Assembly (NCBI RefSeq): GCF_024054565.1
Contig: NZ_JAMXLR010000055.1
Coordinates: 186,001-250,000, forward strand
Length of the DNA: 64,000 nt
Direction: 5' to 3'
From: Aeoliella straminimaris
Lineage (GTDB): Bacteria > Planctomycetota > Planctomycetia > Pirellulales > Lacipirellulaceae
Below the pieces are notes generated by a model, which did no database searches, was not told the DNA's origin, and worked only from the letters and a program-made list of their open reading frames with translations. Made by a program: the position numbers and the translations under genes. Shown here in pieces: positions 42,271 to 51,571 of this stretch. The stretch's first letter is position 1. Each line of letters begins with the position of its first letter.

Positions 42271-45200
42271 TCATCGCCGCGAGGTTCTACCATGCAAGGC
42301 CAGCGCTGCGGCGGTTCCGCACAGCACCAGCAGCAGGGAGGCCGGTTCCGGCACATTGGTCTGGTCGGTCGGCGGCGCGGTGCCTGCCGCAGCGCCGAAG
42401 TTCTGCTTCCAGGTAAGGTAGTCGCCACCATCGACAATGCCCGAGCCATCCGTCGTGCTCCCCGTCGGCAGCACGCTATCGGGTGCGCCCAGATGGTTTC
42501 GCCACACGGTGTAGTCGGCCAGATCGACCAGCCCGTCGCTGTTGAAGTCGCCCGGCAGACCAGGCAGGGCGATGGCGATGGTCCCATCCACCAGCAGGTT
42601 CGAAGTATCCCACACCAAATTGCCGCTTAGGGTCGGCAGGATGAAGTCTGCAGGGTCGAACGTACCAGTGGCTGTGGCGAAGTCCAGCAAGTTCCAAACA
42701 TCGCCACTTGCCAGCGACTCGGGAGCAACGCTGGAGTCGAGCACCAGTTCTAGCACAGATCCATCGGCAATTTGCAAATTGCCCGCCACTTCAAGCCGAT
42801 CGCCAACACCATCGCCGGCAATATCGAATGCGGTGATCGAACCCGACTCGAGAGAGAGATCGCCCTCGACGGTTAGCGTCTCGAAACCTTGCGCGGCGAA
42901 GCTCTCGTCGATCGTCACGTTGTCGATGACTACCCAGGAACCAGGATCGGAACCAGCGCCCGGCAGGTTGGAGATGCGCAACCACAACGGATCGGTGTCG
43001 TTGGCGGCCGATAGGTCGAGCGCGGTACTGAACGAGGCAAAGTTGCCCTCACCAAACAGATCGGTTGTTGGCGAGTCGACGCTGGCGACCAGCGCCAGCC
43101 CCTGGCCCGCGATGTCGACGTCGTCGGCAGCACCGGGGAACTGTCCTTGATAGACTTCCAGCCGCACCGACACGGCGCGATCTGCAGCGGCCGCGTTGTC
43201 TCCCCCATAGTCGAGCGAGACCGTGTAGTTGCTGGTTGCACTCTTGGCGCCAATCTGCTGGTAGATCCAGCGGCCGCCCACCCCGATGGGCCCGCCAACG
43301 TCGCCGTTGCCGTCGCCTAGCAGCACGCCGGCATCGGCGGTGGGGCTGAGTCCCTGCTCGTGTTGTGCGGTATTCCAGAAGTCGGAGGCGCCGGCATAGC
43401 TATCGACGTCGAACCACAAGTCGACATCGGAATCACCAGGTGGGTTGATGCCGGTCTCGAAGTCGCCGTTGGTCACCGATAGCGTGGGCGCGGTGGTGGC
43501 CGTCGCACCGCCCACGGCCAGCCTCGAGCCGCTCGCAATGGTGACGTTGTGACGAAAGACACCTTTGCCAGTAACGGTGGATCCGCTGGTAGCCGTGACG
43601 TCGCCAACAACCGTTGTATCGCTCTGGTTAATGAGCGTTTGCCCTGCAGCCAGCTGAAAAGTGCTGCCGAGCTCGGACACGTCGAACGACGCGCCAGGGT
43701 GGACTTCGATGATGGCCGAACTGGCAATCGACGCCGCGCCCGTGAGCCGTAGCGTTCCCTCGCTAACGCTGGTGGCGCCCGTGAAAGTGTTCGCGGTGGT
43801 GAGCGTGAGAGTGCCCGTGCCGAATTTGGTGAGGCCACCGTCGGGCGAGGTGCCAAGCGCCGCATCATGCAACAGCGACTGACTAAGTGTCACGTCGTAC
43901 GCCTGCGTATCGATCTTCGCCCCGCCCGTCTGCACGTTAGCGGCCGTGAGGTTCTCGAGTAGCGTACTGGTGCTGAGGCGAGATTGCAGCACACCGCCGT
44001 TGAAGTTGACGGTCGCCGTGCCTGCTCCCCGAGTGATAGAACGGGCTCGGAAGGTTCCACCTCGTAGATTGATGACGCCTGCGCCCGACGATTGGTAGCC
44101 AACTTGTGTCGCACCAACGGCATTGACGAGGCCATAGCCATCGACAGTGAGCGTTCCCTCCCCCTCTTCGCCGACGAGCAGCCAGTTGTCGGCGTTCGCC
44201 TGGTTTAAAGTTCCGTCGGAAATCGTCCACGATCCCGTGGATCCCGAGTAGCGTCCGATGGCCACGAAGCCACTCGCGTCGAAGGTGCCGCCCGACTGGT
44301 TCACGGTACCGGTGCCGCGTCCGCCGACGAACACATTGGTGTTGGCGTCCACGGTTCCGCCACTGAGGTTGTAGACACCGTTGGCATTTGCCGAACCACG
44401 ACCGCCGACGACGAACGATCCGTCCTGCGGCCGATTAACGGTCAGCGTGCCGCCACTTTGAACCACGGTGCCCTCGGCACGTGAACCCGAGTTGTAGCCC
44501 GAACCAACATAGAAGCCGCCACTGGTGCCGACCACGATGCTGGCGTTGTCGGAAAGGTAAAGCGTTCCGGTAGCCGGCGTGGAGTTGTCGCCGGTGTCGC
44601 CGATGTTGAAATCGGCATTGGCCGTGAAGCTACCGCTGCCCGCAACTCGCATGGTGGCCGTTTCGCCCAGTATTTGCCCCACGCTGGTATACGAACTGGC
44701 CGACAGCGAACCGGTGACCGAGAGGGTGCCGCGCCTGACGAAAAGATTGCCCGAGACGTTGGAGTTCGCCCCCGAGAGGACCAGGTTGCCATCGCCGTAC
44801 TTGCTGAGTCGCGGGGCGACGACTTGGCCCATCAGCGTCAACGCACTGGCCGACGGCGTGACGTTCGCCTCGAGGTTGTCCACGGCGTTGATGGGAGCCG
44901 CGATGGTGTGCGATCCTTCGGCGACGTTCAGCGTGGCCGTTTCTCCTGCCACATCGTCGATCGTGAGCGTGGGACTCGCCAGGCTGCCGAGGGTATAGCT
45001 GCCGAAGCCGCGGAAGTTGATGGTACCAACCGTGCGCGATGTGGAGAGCGCCACGGTGTACGGCCCGGTGGTCTGCGCCGCAAAGTTGGCCACGTGCCCC
45101 ACGCCATCGGGCACGGTGTCGTAGGTCCAGTTGGTAGCCGATTCCCAGGTGCGGTCCGACTGGCCGGTCCAGTAGGGATTCACCTCCACGAGGCTCGGCC

Positions 45201-46170
45201 AGTCGTCGCTGGTCCAATGAAGGTCGCGCAGGCCGAAGGTCGCAAAGCCGGTCTGGCCGCCGGCCCACGGTCGATCGGCGTCGTAGTAGTGGTAGCTGAA
45301 CTGCTGCTGACCATCCACCTCCATGAAGCTGAAGTGGCCGGGGCCGATCTTGCGGCCGTCGTCGTCCATGAACAGCGTGCCCCCGCCGGCGAGCATGTTC
45401 ACGCCTTCGGCGTCGAGGAACGGACCGGTGGGACTGTCGCTGCGCCCCACGCGAATGTTGTAGGTGCTGCTCGAGCCACTGCAGCACCCACCCCAGTTGG
45501 TAAACAGGTAATAGTATCCATCGCGCTGCATCATTGCTGCTCCCTCGATCTCCGGCGTCGGCCCCGGGGCGGCGACGTTGGTGCCGGGCGACGAGTCGAG
45601 TGGCAGGCCGGTCGTAGGATCCATCTCCTTGACGTAGATTCCGTTGTTGAACGAGCCCCAGGTCATCCACAGCTTGCCCGTGTCGTCGTCGAGCATCATC
45701 GACGGATCGATCGCGTTGTACGGATTGCTGTGCCCCGAGCCCATGACGATGCCGTGGTCGGTCCAGCCGTAGTCGGGCGAATCGGGGTCGAGCGTGGGAC
45801 TCGTGGCCAGGCCCATGCCCGAGAGCTTGGTGCCCCACACCGAGGCGGAATAGTAGAGCTTGTACTCGTTGTCGAGCTTGATGACGTCGGGTGCCCAGAG
45901 GGACCGGCCCGTGTAGCCCGGCACCGCGCCGGGCACCCAGGATGGGAGTTGGTTGAATGGCGATGGCTCGCGGGTCCAGTTCACCAAATCGACCGACGAC
46001 CGTGCCGCGAGCAGGTCGCCCGTCGAGAAATAGTAGTACCGCCCGTTGTCGTAAACGACGGTCGAAGGATCATGGGCGCCCAACTCGCCGGTAAGCTGGG
46101 CACATGCAGCCCCCATCTGCAATACGATGATTGCAAAACAGGGTACCAATTGCGAACGGAGAATCTTCAT
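42271..46170 (-). CDS. GH43 arabinanase fused to autotransporter-type beta-strand repeats, dockerin-like repeats and PEP-CTERM
   Basis: The 1299-residue secreted protein has a signal peptide (CFAIIVLQMGAACA). A GH43 five-bladed propeller follows (about 28-335) with the three catalytic acids in GAHDPST, YNAIDPSMMLDDD and TPEIEGAAM. The next 650 residues are PATR-like beta-strand repeats (GDGNLVLSGANSNVSGNLFV, KFGTGTLTLTTANTFTGATS). After a carbohydrate-binding-like region (about 930-1070) comes a C-terminal cassette ending in GDFNSDGLVDLADYTVWRNH, GIVDGGDYLTWKQNFG and VPEPASLLLVLCGTAAALAL. It probably cuts arabinan at the cell surface. The gene is divergent from the GH51 gene across 359 bases. 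Confidence 0.92.
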   Translation of the reverse strand: MKILRSQLVPCFAIIVLQMGAACAQLTGELGAHDPSTVVYDNGRYYYFSTGDLLAARSSVDLVNWTREPSPFNQLPSWVPGAVPGYTGRSLWAPDVIKLDNEYKLYYSASVWGTKLSGMGLATSPTLDPDSPDYGWTDHGIVMGSGHSNPYNAIDPSMMLDDDTGKLWMTWGSFNNGIYVKEMDPTTGLPLDSSPGTNVAAPGPTPEIEGAAMMQRDGYYYLFTNWGGCCSGSSSTYNIRVGRSDSPTGPFLDAEGVNMLAGGGTLFMDDDGRKIGPGHFSFMEVDGQQQFSYHYYDADRPWAGGQTGFATFGLRDLHWTSDDWPSLVEVNPYWTGQSDRTWESATNWTYDTVPDGVGHVANFAAQTTGPYTVALSTSRTVGTINFRGFGSYTLGSLASPTLTIDDVAGETATLNVAEGSHTIAAPINAVDNLEANVTPSASALTLMGQVVAPRLSKYGDGNLVLSGANSNVSGNLFVRRGTLSVTGSLSASSYTSVGQILGETATMRVAGSGSFTANADFNIGDTGDNSTPATGTLYLSDNASIVVGTSGGFYVGSGYNSGSRAEGTVVQSGGTLTVNRPQDGSFVVGGRGSANANGVYNLSGGTVDANTNVFVGGRGTGTVNQSGGTFDASGFVAIGRYSGSTGSWTISDGTLNQANADNWLLVGEEGEGTLTVDGYGLVNAVGATQVGYQSSGAGVINLRGGTFRARSITRGAGTATVNFNGGVLQSRLSTSTLLENLTAANVQTGGAKIDTQAYDVTLSQSLLHDAALGTSPDGGLTKFGTGTLTLTTANTFTGATSVSEGTLRLTGAASIASSAIIEVHPGASFDVSELGSTFQLAAGQTLINQSDTTVVGDVTATSGSTVTGKGVFRHNVTIASGSRLAVGGATATTAPTLSVTNGDFETGINPPGDSDVDLWFDVDSYAGASDFWNTAQHEQGLSPTADAGVLLGDGNGDVGGPIGVGGRWIYQQIGAKSATSNYTVSLDYGGDNAAAADRAVSVRLEVYQGQFPGAADDVDIAGQGLALVASVDSPTTDLFGEGNFASFSTALDLSAANDTDPLWLRISNLPGAGSDPGSWVVIDNVTIDESFAAQGFETLTVEGDLSLESGSITAFDIAGDGVGDRLEVAGNLQIADGSVLELVLDSSVAPESLASGDVWNLLDFATATGTFDPADFILPTLSGNLVWDTSNLLVDGTIAIALPGLPGDFNSDGLVDLADYTVWRNHLGAPDSVLPTGSTTDGSGIVDGGDYLTWKQNFGAAAGTAPPTDQTNVPEPASLLLVLCGTAAALALHGRTSRR

Positions 46171-46312
46171 TCGACGATATACACCAACCGGATGGGCATC
46201 GATCCCAATGGCAGAAGAGTCATCTGCGGCGGGGGGCGACGAGTGTAAGCCAGGGCCCCGCTCAGAAGGCGAAACTTCATCATAAATGCATGGCAGATAG
46301 CGGTCAATTAAA

Positions 46313-46330
46313 CGTCACCGCCGTCACCGC
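46313..46330. promoter_or_regulatory. Tandem CGTCACCGC repeat, possible activator site
   Basis: CGTCACCGC occurs twice in direct succession (46313-46321 and 46322-46330) between divergent glycosidase genes. Direct repeats of this kind are typical of AraC-family half-sites, and an AraC/XylR-type gene lies 8 kb downstream. The core CGTCACC recurs on the minus strand at 55901-55907 and 55997-56003, upstream of the long PEP-CTERM gene. The link is inference. Confidence 0.3.
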
Positions 46331-46412
46331 TTGCATCCGGACAACGCAAGTTTCCGTCCCGCCAAGTGAAAGCCGCATCTCCTCGCTGCACCGTGTTGAA
46401 ACTGCCAAACTC

Positions 46413-46441
46413 TTGAGGATCACCACATCGCCTAGTAGTAT
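46413..46441 (+). promoter_or_regulatory. Sigma-70-like promoter for the GH51 gene
   Basis: TTGAGG (46413-46418) and TAGTAT (46436-46441) are spaced by 17 bases, close to TTGACA-17-TATAAT. It lies about 90 bases before the GH51 start codon. It is a sequence match only. Confidence 0.3.
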
Positions 46442-46529
46442 CCAACTTGATCTCTAAACTACACTCTAGATAGATCACTCTCCTTTTCTACCAGCCGGTC
46501 TACTCCATCCTCTATTTGCTTGATCTGCC

Positions 46530-49025
46530 GTGAATACTACCCGCTTCTTCGCGCTCTTATGCGCCTCGTTCGTTCTTGCATTAACTCCGTCGACTCGACG
46601 AGCTTCCTGTGCTGAGGTGACGCTCCGCGTCGACTGCAACCAGCCTGGACACGAGGTGAGTGATCGCCTGATCGGGGTTTTCTTCGAAGACATCAACTTC
46701 GGCGCCGATGGTGGACTAAATGCCGAACTGGTGAAGAACGGCTCTTTCGAACTCCCGCCCTATCGCCTCGGGTGGAAGGCGATCGGCCAGGCGGAACTCT
46801 CCGCGGGGCGCGACGCGCCGGCGAGTTCCGGCAATCCTACGTTCCTTCGCATCAAAGGCCCGGCGGACGGCGAAGCCGGCGTGAGCAACGAAGGTTTCCG
46901 TGGGATGGGACTCAAAGAAGGGGAGAAGTACGCCTTCAGCATGTTGGCTCGCACCACGGCGGGACGCTCCGTACCGGTGACCGTGCGATTGGTTTCAGAA
47001 GGTGGCGAAACACTGGCCGAAGCGGAGGCAACCGTCAAAGGCTCGGCCTGGAAGCCTGTGACCGCCGATCTGGTTCCCGCCAAGACGGACGCGAAGGCCC
47101 ACCTGGACGTGCTGATTCAGTCCGAAGGGCCGCTCGATATCGATCTGGTTTCGCTGTATCCCCACGATACGTGGCAGGGACGACCGCATGGGCTGCGAAA
47201 GGACCTGGTGCAGAAGCTGGCCGATCTGAAACCGGCGTTCTTCCGCTTTCCGGGGGGCTGCATCGTCGAGGGAAGCGAACTGAGGTACCGCTACCAGTGG
47301 AAGTCGACCATCGGGCCGCGCACCGAGCGGCGTCCACTGGTGAATCGCTGGAATACCGAGTTCCAGCACCGCCTGACTCCCGACTACTACCAGTCGTTCG
47401 ACGTCGGCTTCTATGAGTACTTTCAGTTGGCCGAAGACTTGGGGGCCGAACCGTTGCCGATCCTGAACTGCGGCATGGCGTGCCAATTCAACTCGAGTGA
47501 GTTGGTACCGATGGACGAGCTCGATCCCTACATTCAGGACGCCTTGGATCTGATCGAGTTCGCCAACGGCCCGGTGGATAGCCAATGGGGAGCCATCCGA
47601 GCGGCCATGGGCCACCCCGAACCTTTCGGAATGAAGCTGCTAGGCGTGGGCAACGAACAGTGGGGCCCCGACTACTTCGAGCGCTACGAACGATTCGCCC
47701 AGGTACTGCAGCAGGCCCATCCTGAGATTGAGTTGATCTCGACCTCCGGACCATTTCCTTCCGGCAAGCACTTCGATTACGCCTGGCCGATTCTCAAGCA
47801 AATTGGGGTGCCGATCGTCGACGAGCATTGCTACGCCATGCCCGACTGGTTCCTCCGCGAGGCCTCCCGGTACGACAACTACGATCGCTCGGGCCCCCAG
47901 GTGTTCATGGGCGAATACGCCGCGCAGTCGGTGGCCATTTGCTCGCCCAATAACCGCAACAATCTGCGGTGCGCTGTGGCTGAAGCGGCATTCTTGACCG
48001 GCATCGAGCGGAATAGCGATGTCGTGGTGATGAGTGCCTACGCACCACTGATGGCGCATGTCGACGCCTGGCAGTGGACGCCCGACCTGATCTGGTTCGA
48101 CAATCTGTCGAGCTACGCCACGCCGAACTACTACGTGCAACAACTGTTCAGCCTGCATCGCGGCGACGTGGTGCTGCCCCTGGAGATCGACGATCCTCGA
48201 GGCTCGCGGCAGCCGGGCGGCCGAATTGGCATTGGCACCTTCGACACCGCGGCCGATTTCCGCGATGTAACCGTCACCCGCGGCGACCGATTACTGCTGA
48301 AGGCTACGGACCTGCCAGCCGCCGAGGCGCTCACCATCGAGGGTGGCGAGTGGACCACCGACGATGGGACCCTCCACCAGCAAACCGCCCGAGGCGACTC
48401 GCAGGCCCTGTTCGGCGACACCGACTGGGGCGACTGCACCATTCGCCTGAAGGTTCGCAAGCAGGACCAGCAGGGCGGCATCCGCATCTTCTTCCGGCAT
48501 AGTCCTGGCGGCTCGCACATGGAGTGGATCATTGGTGGCGGAGGAAACAAGGACCACACTCTGATGGCGCACATGGCCACCCATGTCGAGACGCCCCAGG
48601 TCGTGGCCCAGGTGGCCAATTCGCTTTCGGCCGGCGAGTGGCATGACGTCCGTGTGGAGCTCAAGGGACCTCAGATCCGCTGCTACCTGGACGGAGAGCT
48701 GGTACACGACACCCAGGTGCCGGCCCCGGCAACCGAGCATCTGTACGCCTCGGCGTCGCTTGTCGAAGACTCTGGCGAGGCAATCGTAAAGGTCGTGAAC
48801 CCCACCGACGCGCCGGCCAACGTCGAACTGGTACTGGCCGGGATGGACCAAGGGAAGAAGCAATGCCGGGTGATCACGCTCAGCGGCGCGCCCGAAGCCA
48901 CCAACTCCATCGAAACGCCCCAGGCCATCAGTCCCAAGGAGTCGGAAGTGGAAGCCGCGGGCAACAAGATTGAATACGAATTCCCAGCCAATTCCCTGAC
49001 CGTTTTTCGCGTGCACAGCAAATAG
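46530..49025 (+). CDS. Alpha-L-arabinofuranosidase, GH51, secreted
   Basis: The 831-residue enzyme removes terminal arabinofuranose from arabinan or arabinoxylan. After a signal peptide (LLCASFVLALTPSTRRASCA) comes a carbohydrate-binding-like beta domain (about 35-215). The catalytic barrel has the acid/base Glu in LGVGNEQWGPDYFERY and the nucleophile Glu in VFMGEYAAQS. A LamG/concanavalin-like segment (about 590-740; TDWGDCTIRLKVRKQDQQGG, HDVRVELKGPQIRCYLDGE) is placed inside the C-terminal beta region, which ends IEYEFPANSLTVFRVHSK. The start is GTG at 46530, needed for the signal peptide. A second GH51 gene follows after 92 bases. Confidence 0.93.
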   Translation: MNTTRFFALLCASFVLALTPSTRRASCAEVTLRVDCNQPGHEVSDRLIGVFFEDINFGADGGLNAELVKNGSFELPPYRLGWKAIGQAELSAGRDAPASSGNPTFLRIKGPADGEAGVSNEGFRGMGLKEGEKYAFSMLARTTAGRSVPVTVRLVSEGGETLAEAEATVKGSAWKPVTADLVPAKTDAKAHLDVLIQSEGPLDIDLVSLYPHDTWQGRPHGLRKDLVQKLADLKPAFFRFPGGCIVEGSELRYRYQWKSTIGPRTERRPLVNRWNTEFQHRLTPDYYQSFDVGFYEYFQLAEDLGAEPLPILNCGMACQFNSSELVPMDELDPYIQDALDLIEFANGPVDSQWGAIRAAMGHPEPFGMKLLGVGNEQWGPDYFERYERFAQVLQQAHPEIELISTSGPFPSGKHFDYAWPILKQIGVPIVDEHCYAMPDWFLREASRYDNYDRSGPQVFMGEYAAQSVAICSPNNRNNLRCAVAEAAFLTGIERNSDVVVMSAYAPLMAHVDAWQWTPDLIWFDNLSSYATPNYYVQQLFSLHRGDVVLPLEIDDPRGSRQPGGRIGIGTFDTAADFRDVTVTRGDRLLLKATDLPAAEALTIEGGEWTTDDGTLHQQTARGDSQALFGDTDWGDCTIRLKVRKQDQQGGIRIFFRHSPGGSHMEWIIGGGGNKDHTLMAHMATHVETPQVVAQVANSLSAGEWHDVRVELKGPQIRCYLDGELVHDTQVPAPATEHLYASASLVEDSGEAIVKVVNPTDAPANVELVLAGMDQGKKQCRVITLSGAPEATNSIETPQAISPKESEVEAAGNKIEYEFPANSLTVFRVHSK

Positions 49026-49117
49026 TCGATCGTTGTCGTTGCCATCGCCGACGAACCGAGACAGCCCGGCTCGCTCGCCCAAATGCGCACCGTTTACTCT
49101 TAGCTTGTGAGTTCCCA

Positions 49118-51571
49118 ATGGCCTTTTACTTTCTCCTTCGAAACAGCATCCTTGCGCTGGGACTGCTATTGCTGTTGAATCCGATCCTCGTTGCGGCGGA
49201 GTCCGATAGCCAAAGGGGGGCGTTTCATGTCACCATCCAGGGAGATGCCCAAGGAGTACCCTTCAGCCCAACCATGCACGGGGTGTTTTTCGAAGACATC
49301 AACTACGCCGCCGATGGCGGTCTGTACGCCGAGTTGATACAGAATCGGTCGTTCGAGCATCGCGACCACCTGTACGCCTGGAAGCCAACCAGCGACAGCG
49401 TGGCGATCGAAATCGCCACGGACAATCCACTGCACGCGAACAATCCGTCTTTCTGTCGGGTGGCGGTCGAAACGGCCGGCGCTGGCATTGCCAACGGTGG
49501 CTACGACGGATTGGACCTGGAGCAGGGCGCGAAGTATCTCGTTTCGCTGCACGTGCGGGGGCCAGGCGGCAACGTGTTTGTCATTCTCCGCGGCGCCAAC
49601 GGCGAAGAAGCCGCCAAGGCAACGTTGGGGAGAGTCACCGGCGAATGGCAACATCTCGAAGGGCAATTGGTGCCAGGCAGCGATGTCCGCGACGGTCGGC
49701 TGGAAGTGGTGTTCGATCAACCCGGTACGTTCGATGTCGACATGGTTTCGCTGTTTCCGGCCGATACTTTCCACGGCCGCCGCAACGGCCTGCGGAAGGA
49801 CCTGGCCCAAAAACTGGCCGACCTGAAGCCAGGATTCGTCCGCTTCCCGGGGGGCTGCATCGTCGAGGGCCGCACGCTGGACAACGCCTATCAGTGGAAG
49901 GACACGGTCGGCCCCATCTGGCAACGCAAACAGAACTACAACCTGTGGACCAATCGCGATAATCCACAGTACCACCAGACCTACGGCCTGGGCTTCTTCG
50001 AGTTCTTCCAGTTTTGCGAGGACATTGGTGCGGAGGCCGTACCGATCGTCAATTGTGGCATGGCGTGCCAGGCCCGCCGGGGGCAGCCCGCGCCAATGGA
50101 CGAGCTCGGCCCCTGGGTCCAAGATGCGCTCGACCTGGTGGAGTTTGCCAACGGTCCGGTCGACACCAAGTGGGGCCGCGTGCGGGCCGAAATGGGCCAC
50201 CCCGAACCGTTTAACTTGAAGTACCTGGGCGTGGGCAACGAACAATGGATGGAGGACTATTTCGAGCGGTACCTGGTGTTTCACCAGGCGCTCGCGGCTC
50301 AGTATCCCGATCTGCAGATCATCAGTACCTCGGGGCCGCAGGCCAACGACGGTTATTATCAATACGCCTGGCAACGGTTCGACAACGACGTTCCGGCCGA
50401 CTTGGTAGACGAGCACTACTACCGGTCGCCGCAGTGGTTCCTGGCCAACTCCGAACGATACGACAGGTACGACCCGCAAGGGCCGAAGGTGTTTGCCGGC
50501 GAATTTGCCGCCCACGAGTCGAATCGGGCCAGCACGCTGCGAGCCGCCGTGTCCGAAGCCGCCTTCATGACGGGCCTGTGGCGTAACGCCGACGTGGTGA
50601 CCATGGCCAGCTACGCGCCGCTGTTCGCCAGAGAAGGAAACGTGCAGTGGACGCCCGACCTGATTTGGTTCAACAACACCGAAAGCTATGGCACGCCCTC
50701 GTACTACGTGCAAGCTATGTATGGCCAGCACGTGCCCGATGTTTCGCTGCCCACGGAGGTCGACGCTTCGGAAGTGGCCGCCCCCCAGTTCCGCGGACGG
50801 GTGGGCGTGGGCACCTGGCTGACGCAGGCCGAGTTCAAAGACATTCGCGTCACTCAGGGCGAGCAAGTGCTATACGAGTGGGACGGCTCGCTCGACGGCT
50901 GGGACAAGTTCGGTGGCGACTGGTCGGTCGTCGACGGCGTGATTCGCCAGACCTCGGAAGCCGAGAACGTCCGAGCTTTTGTCGGCGACGAAGACTGGAG
51001 CGACTACACCCTGGAACTGAAAGCTCGCAAGCTGGCGGGAAGAGAAGGGTTTCTGGTGAGCTTCGCCTCACGTGATCCGCGAGTCACGAGTTGGTGGAAC
51101 CTGGGAGGGTGGGGCAACACCGATCATGGCCTCGAGTCGCCCACCATCCCGCTGCAGCGAATCCGTGGCAGCATCGATACGGGTCGCTGGTACGACGTGC
51201 GGATCGAAGTCAAACCGACGGCCGTGATTTGCTACCTGGATGGCAAAGAGCTGCAGCGGGCCGAGGTGCAGCCCACGCCCACGATCTTCGCCGCCTCGGG
51301 CTGGGATGAGCAAACGGGCGAGTATGTGGTGGCCATCGCCAACGCGGGCGACCAGGCTCGCCAGGGCGTGATCCAAGTGGCTGGTGGCAAGTTCTCGGGC
51401 GACGCCCGGTTGGTTACACTAACGTCCGAGTCGCCTTTGGATGTGAATTCGTTTGCCTCCCCCGAGAAGGTGGTTCCCCAGGAAAAAACCGTTGCGGTCC
51501 GCGAAGGCACCGTGCCCTTCGAGCTGCCCGGAACCTCGTTTACCATTGTCCGCGCGAAAGGGACAAGATGA
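49118..51571 (+). CDS. Alpha-L-arabinofuranosidase, GH51, secreted (paralogue)
   Basis: The 817-residue enzyme has the same layout as its upstream neighbour: signal peptide (LRNSILALGLLLLLNPILVA), a beta domain, a GH51 barrel with acid/base Glu in LGVGNEQWMEDYFERY and nucleophile in VFAGEFAAHES, an inserted concanavalin-like segment (WSDYTLELKARKLAGREGFL) and a C-terminal beta domain (VPFELPGTSFTIVRAKG). The paralogues have clearly diverged, so they may differ in linkage preference. The last four bases overlap the start of the next GH43 gene (ATGA), showing translational coupling. Confidence 0.93.
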   Translation: MAFYFLLRNSILALGLLLLLNPILVAAESDSQRGAFHVTIQGDAQGVPFSPTMHGVFFEDINYAADGGLYAELIQNRSFEHRDHLYAWKPTSDSVAIEIATDNPLHANNPSFCRVAVETAGAGIANGGYDGLDLEQGAKYLVSLHVRGPGGNVFVILRGANGEEAAKATLGRVTGEWQHLEGQLVPGSDVRDGRLEVVFDQPGTFDVDMVSLFPADTFHGRRNGLRKDLAQKLADLKPGFVRFPGGCIVEGRTLDNAYQWKDTVGPIWQRKQNYNLWTNRDNPQYHQTYGLGFFEFFQFCEDIGAEAVPIVNCGMACQARRGQPAPMDELGPWVQDALDLVEFANGPVDTKWGRVRAEMGHPEPFNLKYLGVGNEQWMEDYFERYLVFHQALAAQYPDLQIISTSGPQANDGYYQYAWQRFDNDVPADLVDEHYYRSPQWFLANSERYDRYDPQGPKVFAGEFAAHESNRASTLRAAVSEAAFMTGLWRNADVVTMASYAPLFAREGNVQWTPDLIWFNNTESYGTPSYYVQAMYGQHVPDVSLPTEVDASEVAAPQFRGRVGVGTWLTQAEFKDIRVTQGEQVLYEWDGSLDGWDKFGGDWSVVDGVIRQTSEAENVRAFVGDEDWSDYTLELKARKLAGREGFLVSFASRDPRVTSWWNLGGWGNTDHGLESPTIPLQRIRGSIDTGRWYDVRIEVKPTAVICYLDGKELQRAEVQPTPTIFAASGWDEQTGEYVVAIANAGDQARQGVIQVAGGKFSGDARLVTLTSESPLDVNSFASPEKVVPQEKTVAVREGTVPFELPGTSFTIVRAKGTR

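Larger units (their letters stand above)
46171..46529. other. Divergent promoter region of the arabinan genes
   Basis: These 359 bases lie between the GH43 and GH51 starts. They contain a tandem 9-base repeat (46313-46330) and a sigma-70-like promoter (46413-46441), both listed separately. No ORF is credible. The region is more AT-rich than the genes around it. Confidence 0.5.

Noticed and set aside
44674..46248. Plus-strand open frame of 524 codons
   Set aside because: It is antisense to the GH43 domain, whose catalytic motifs are intact on the minus strand.
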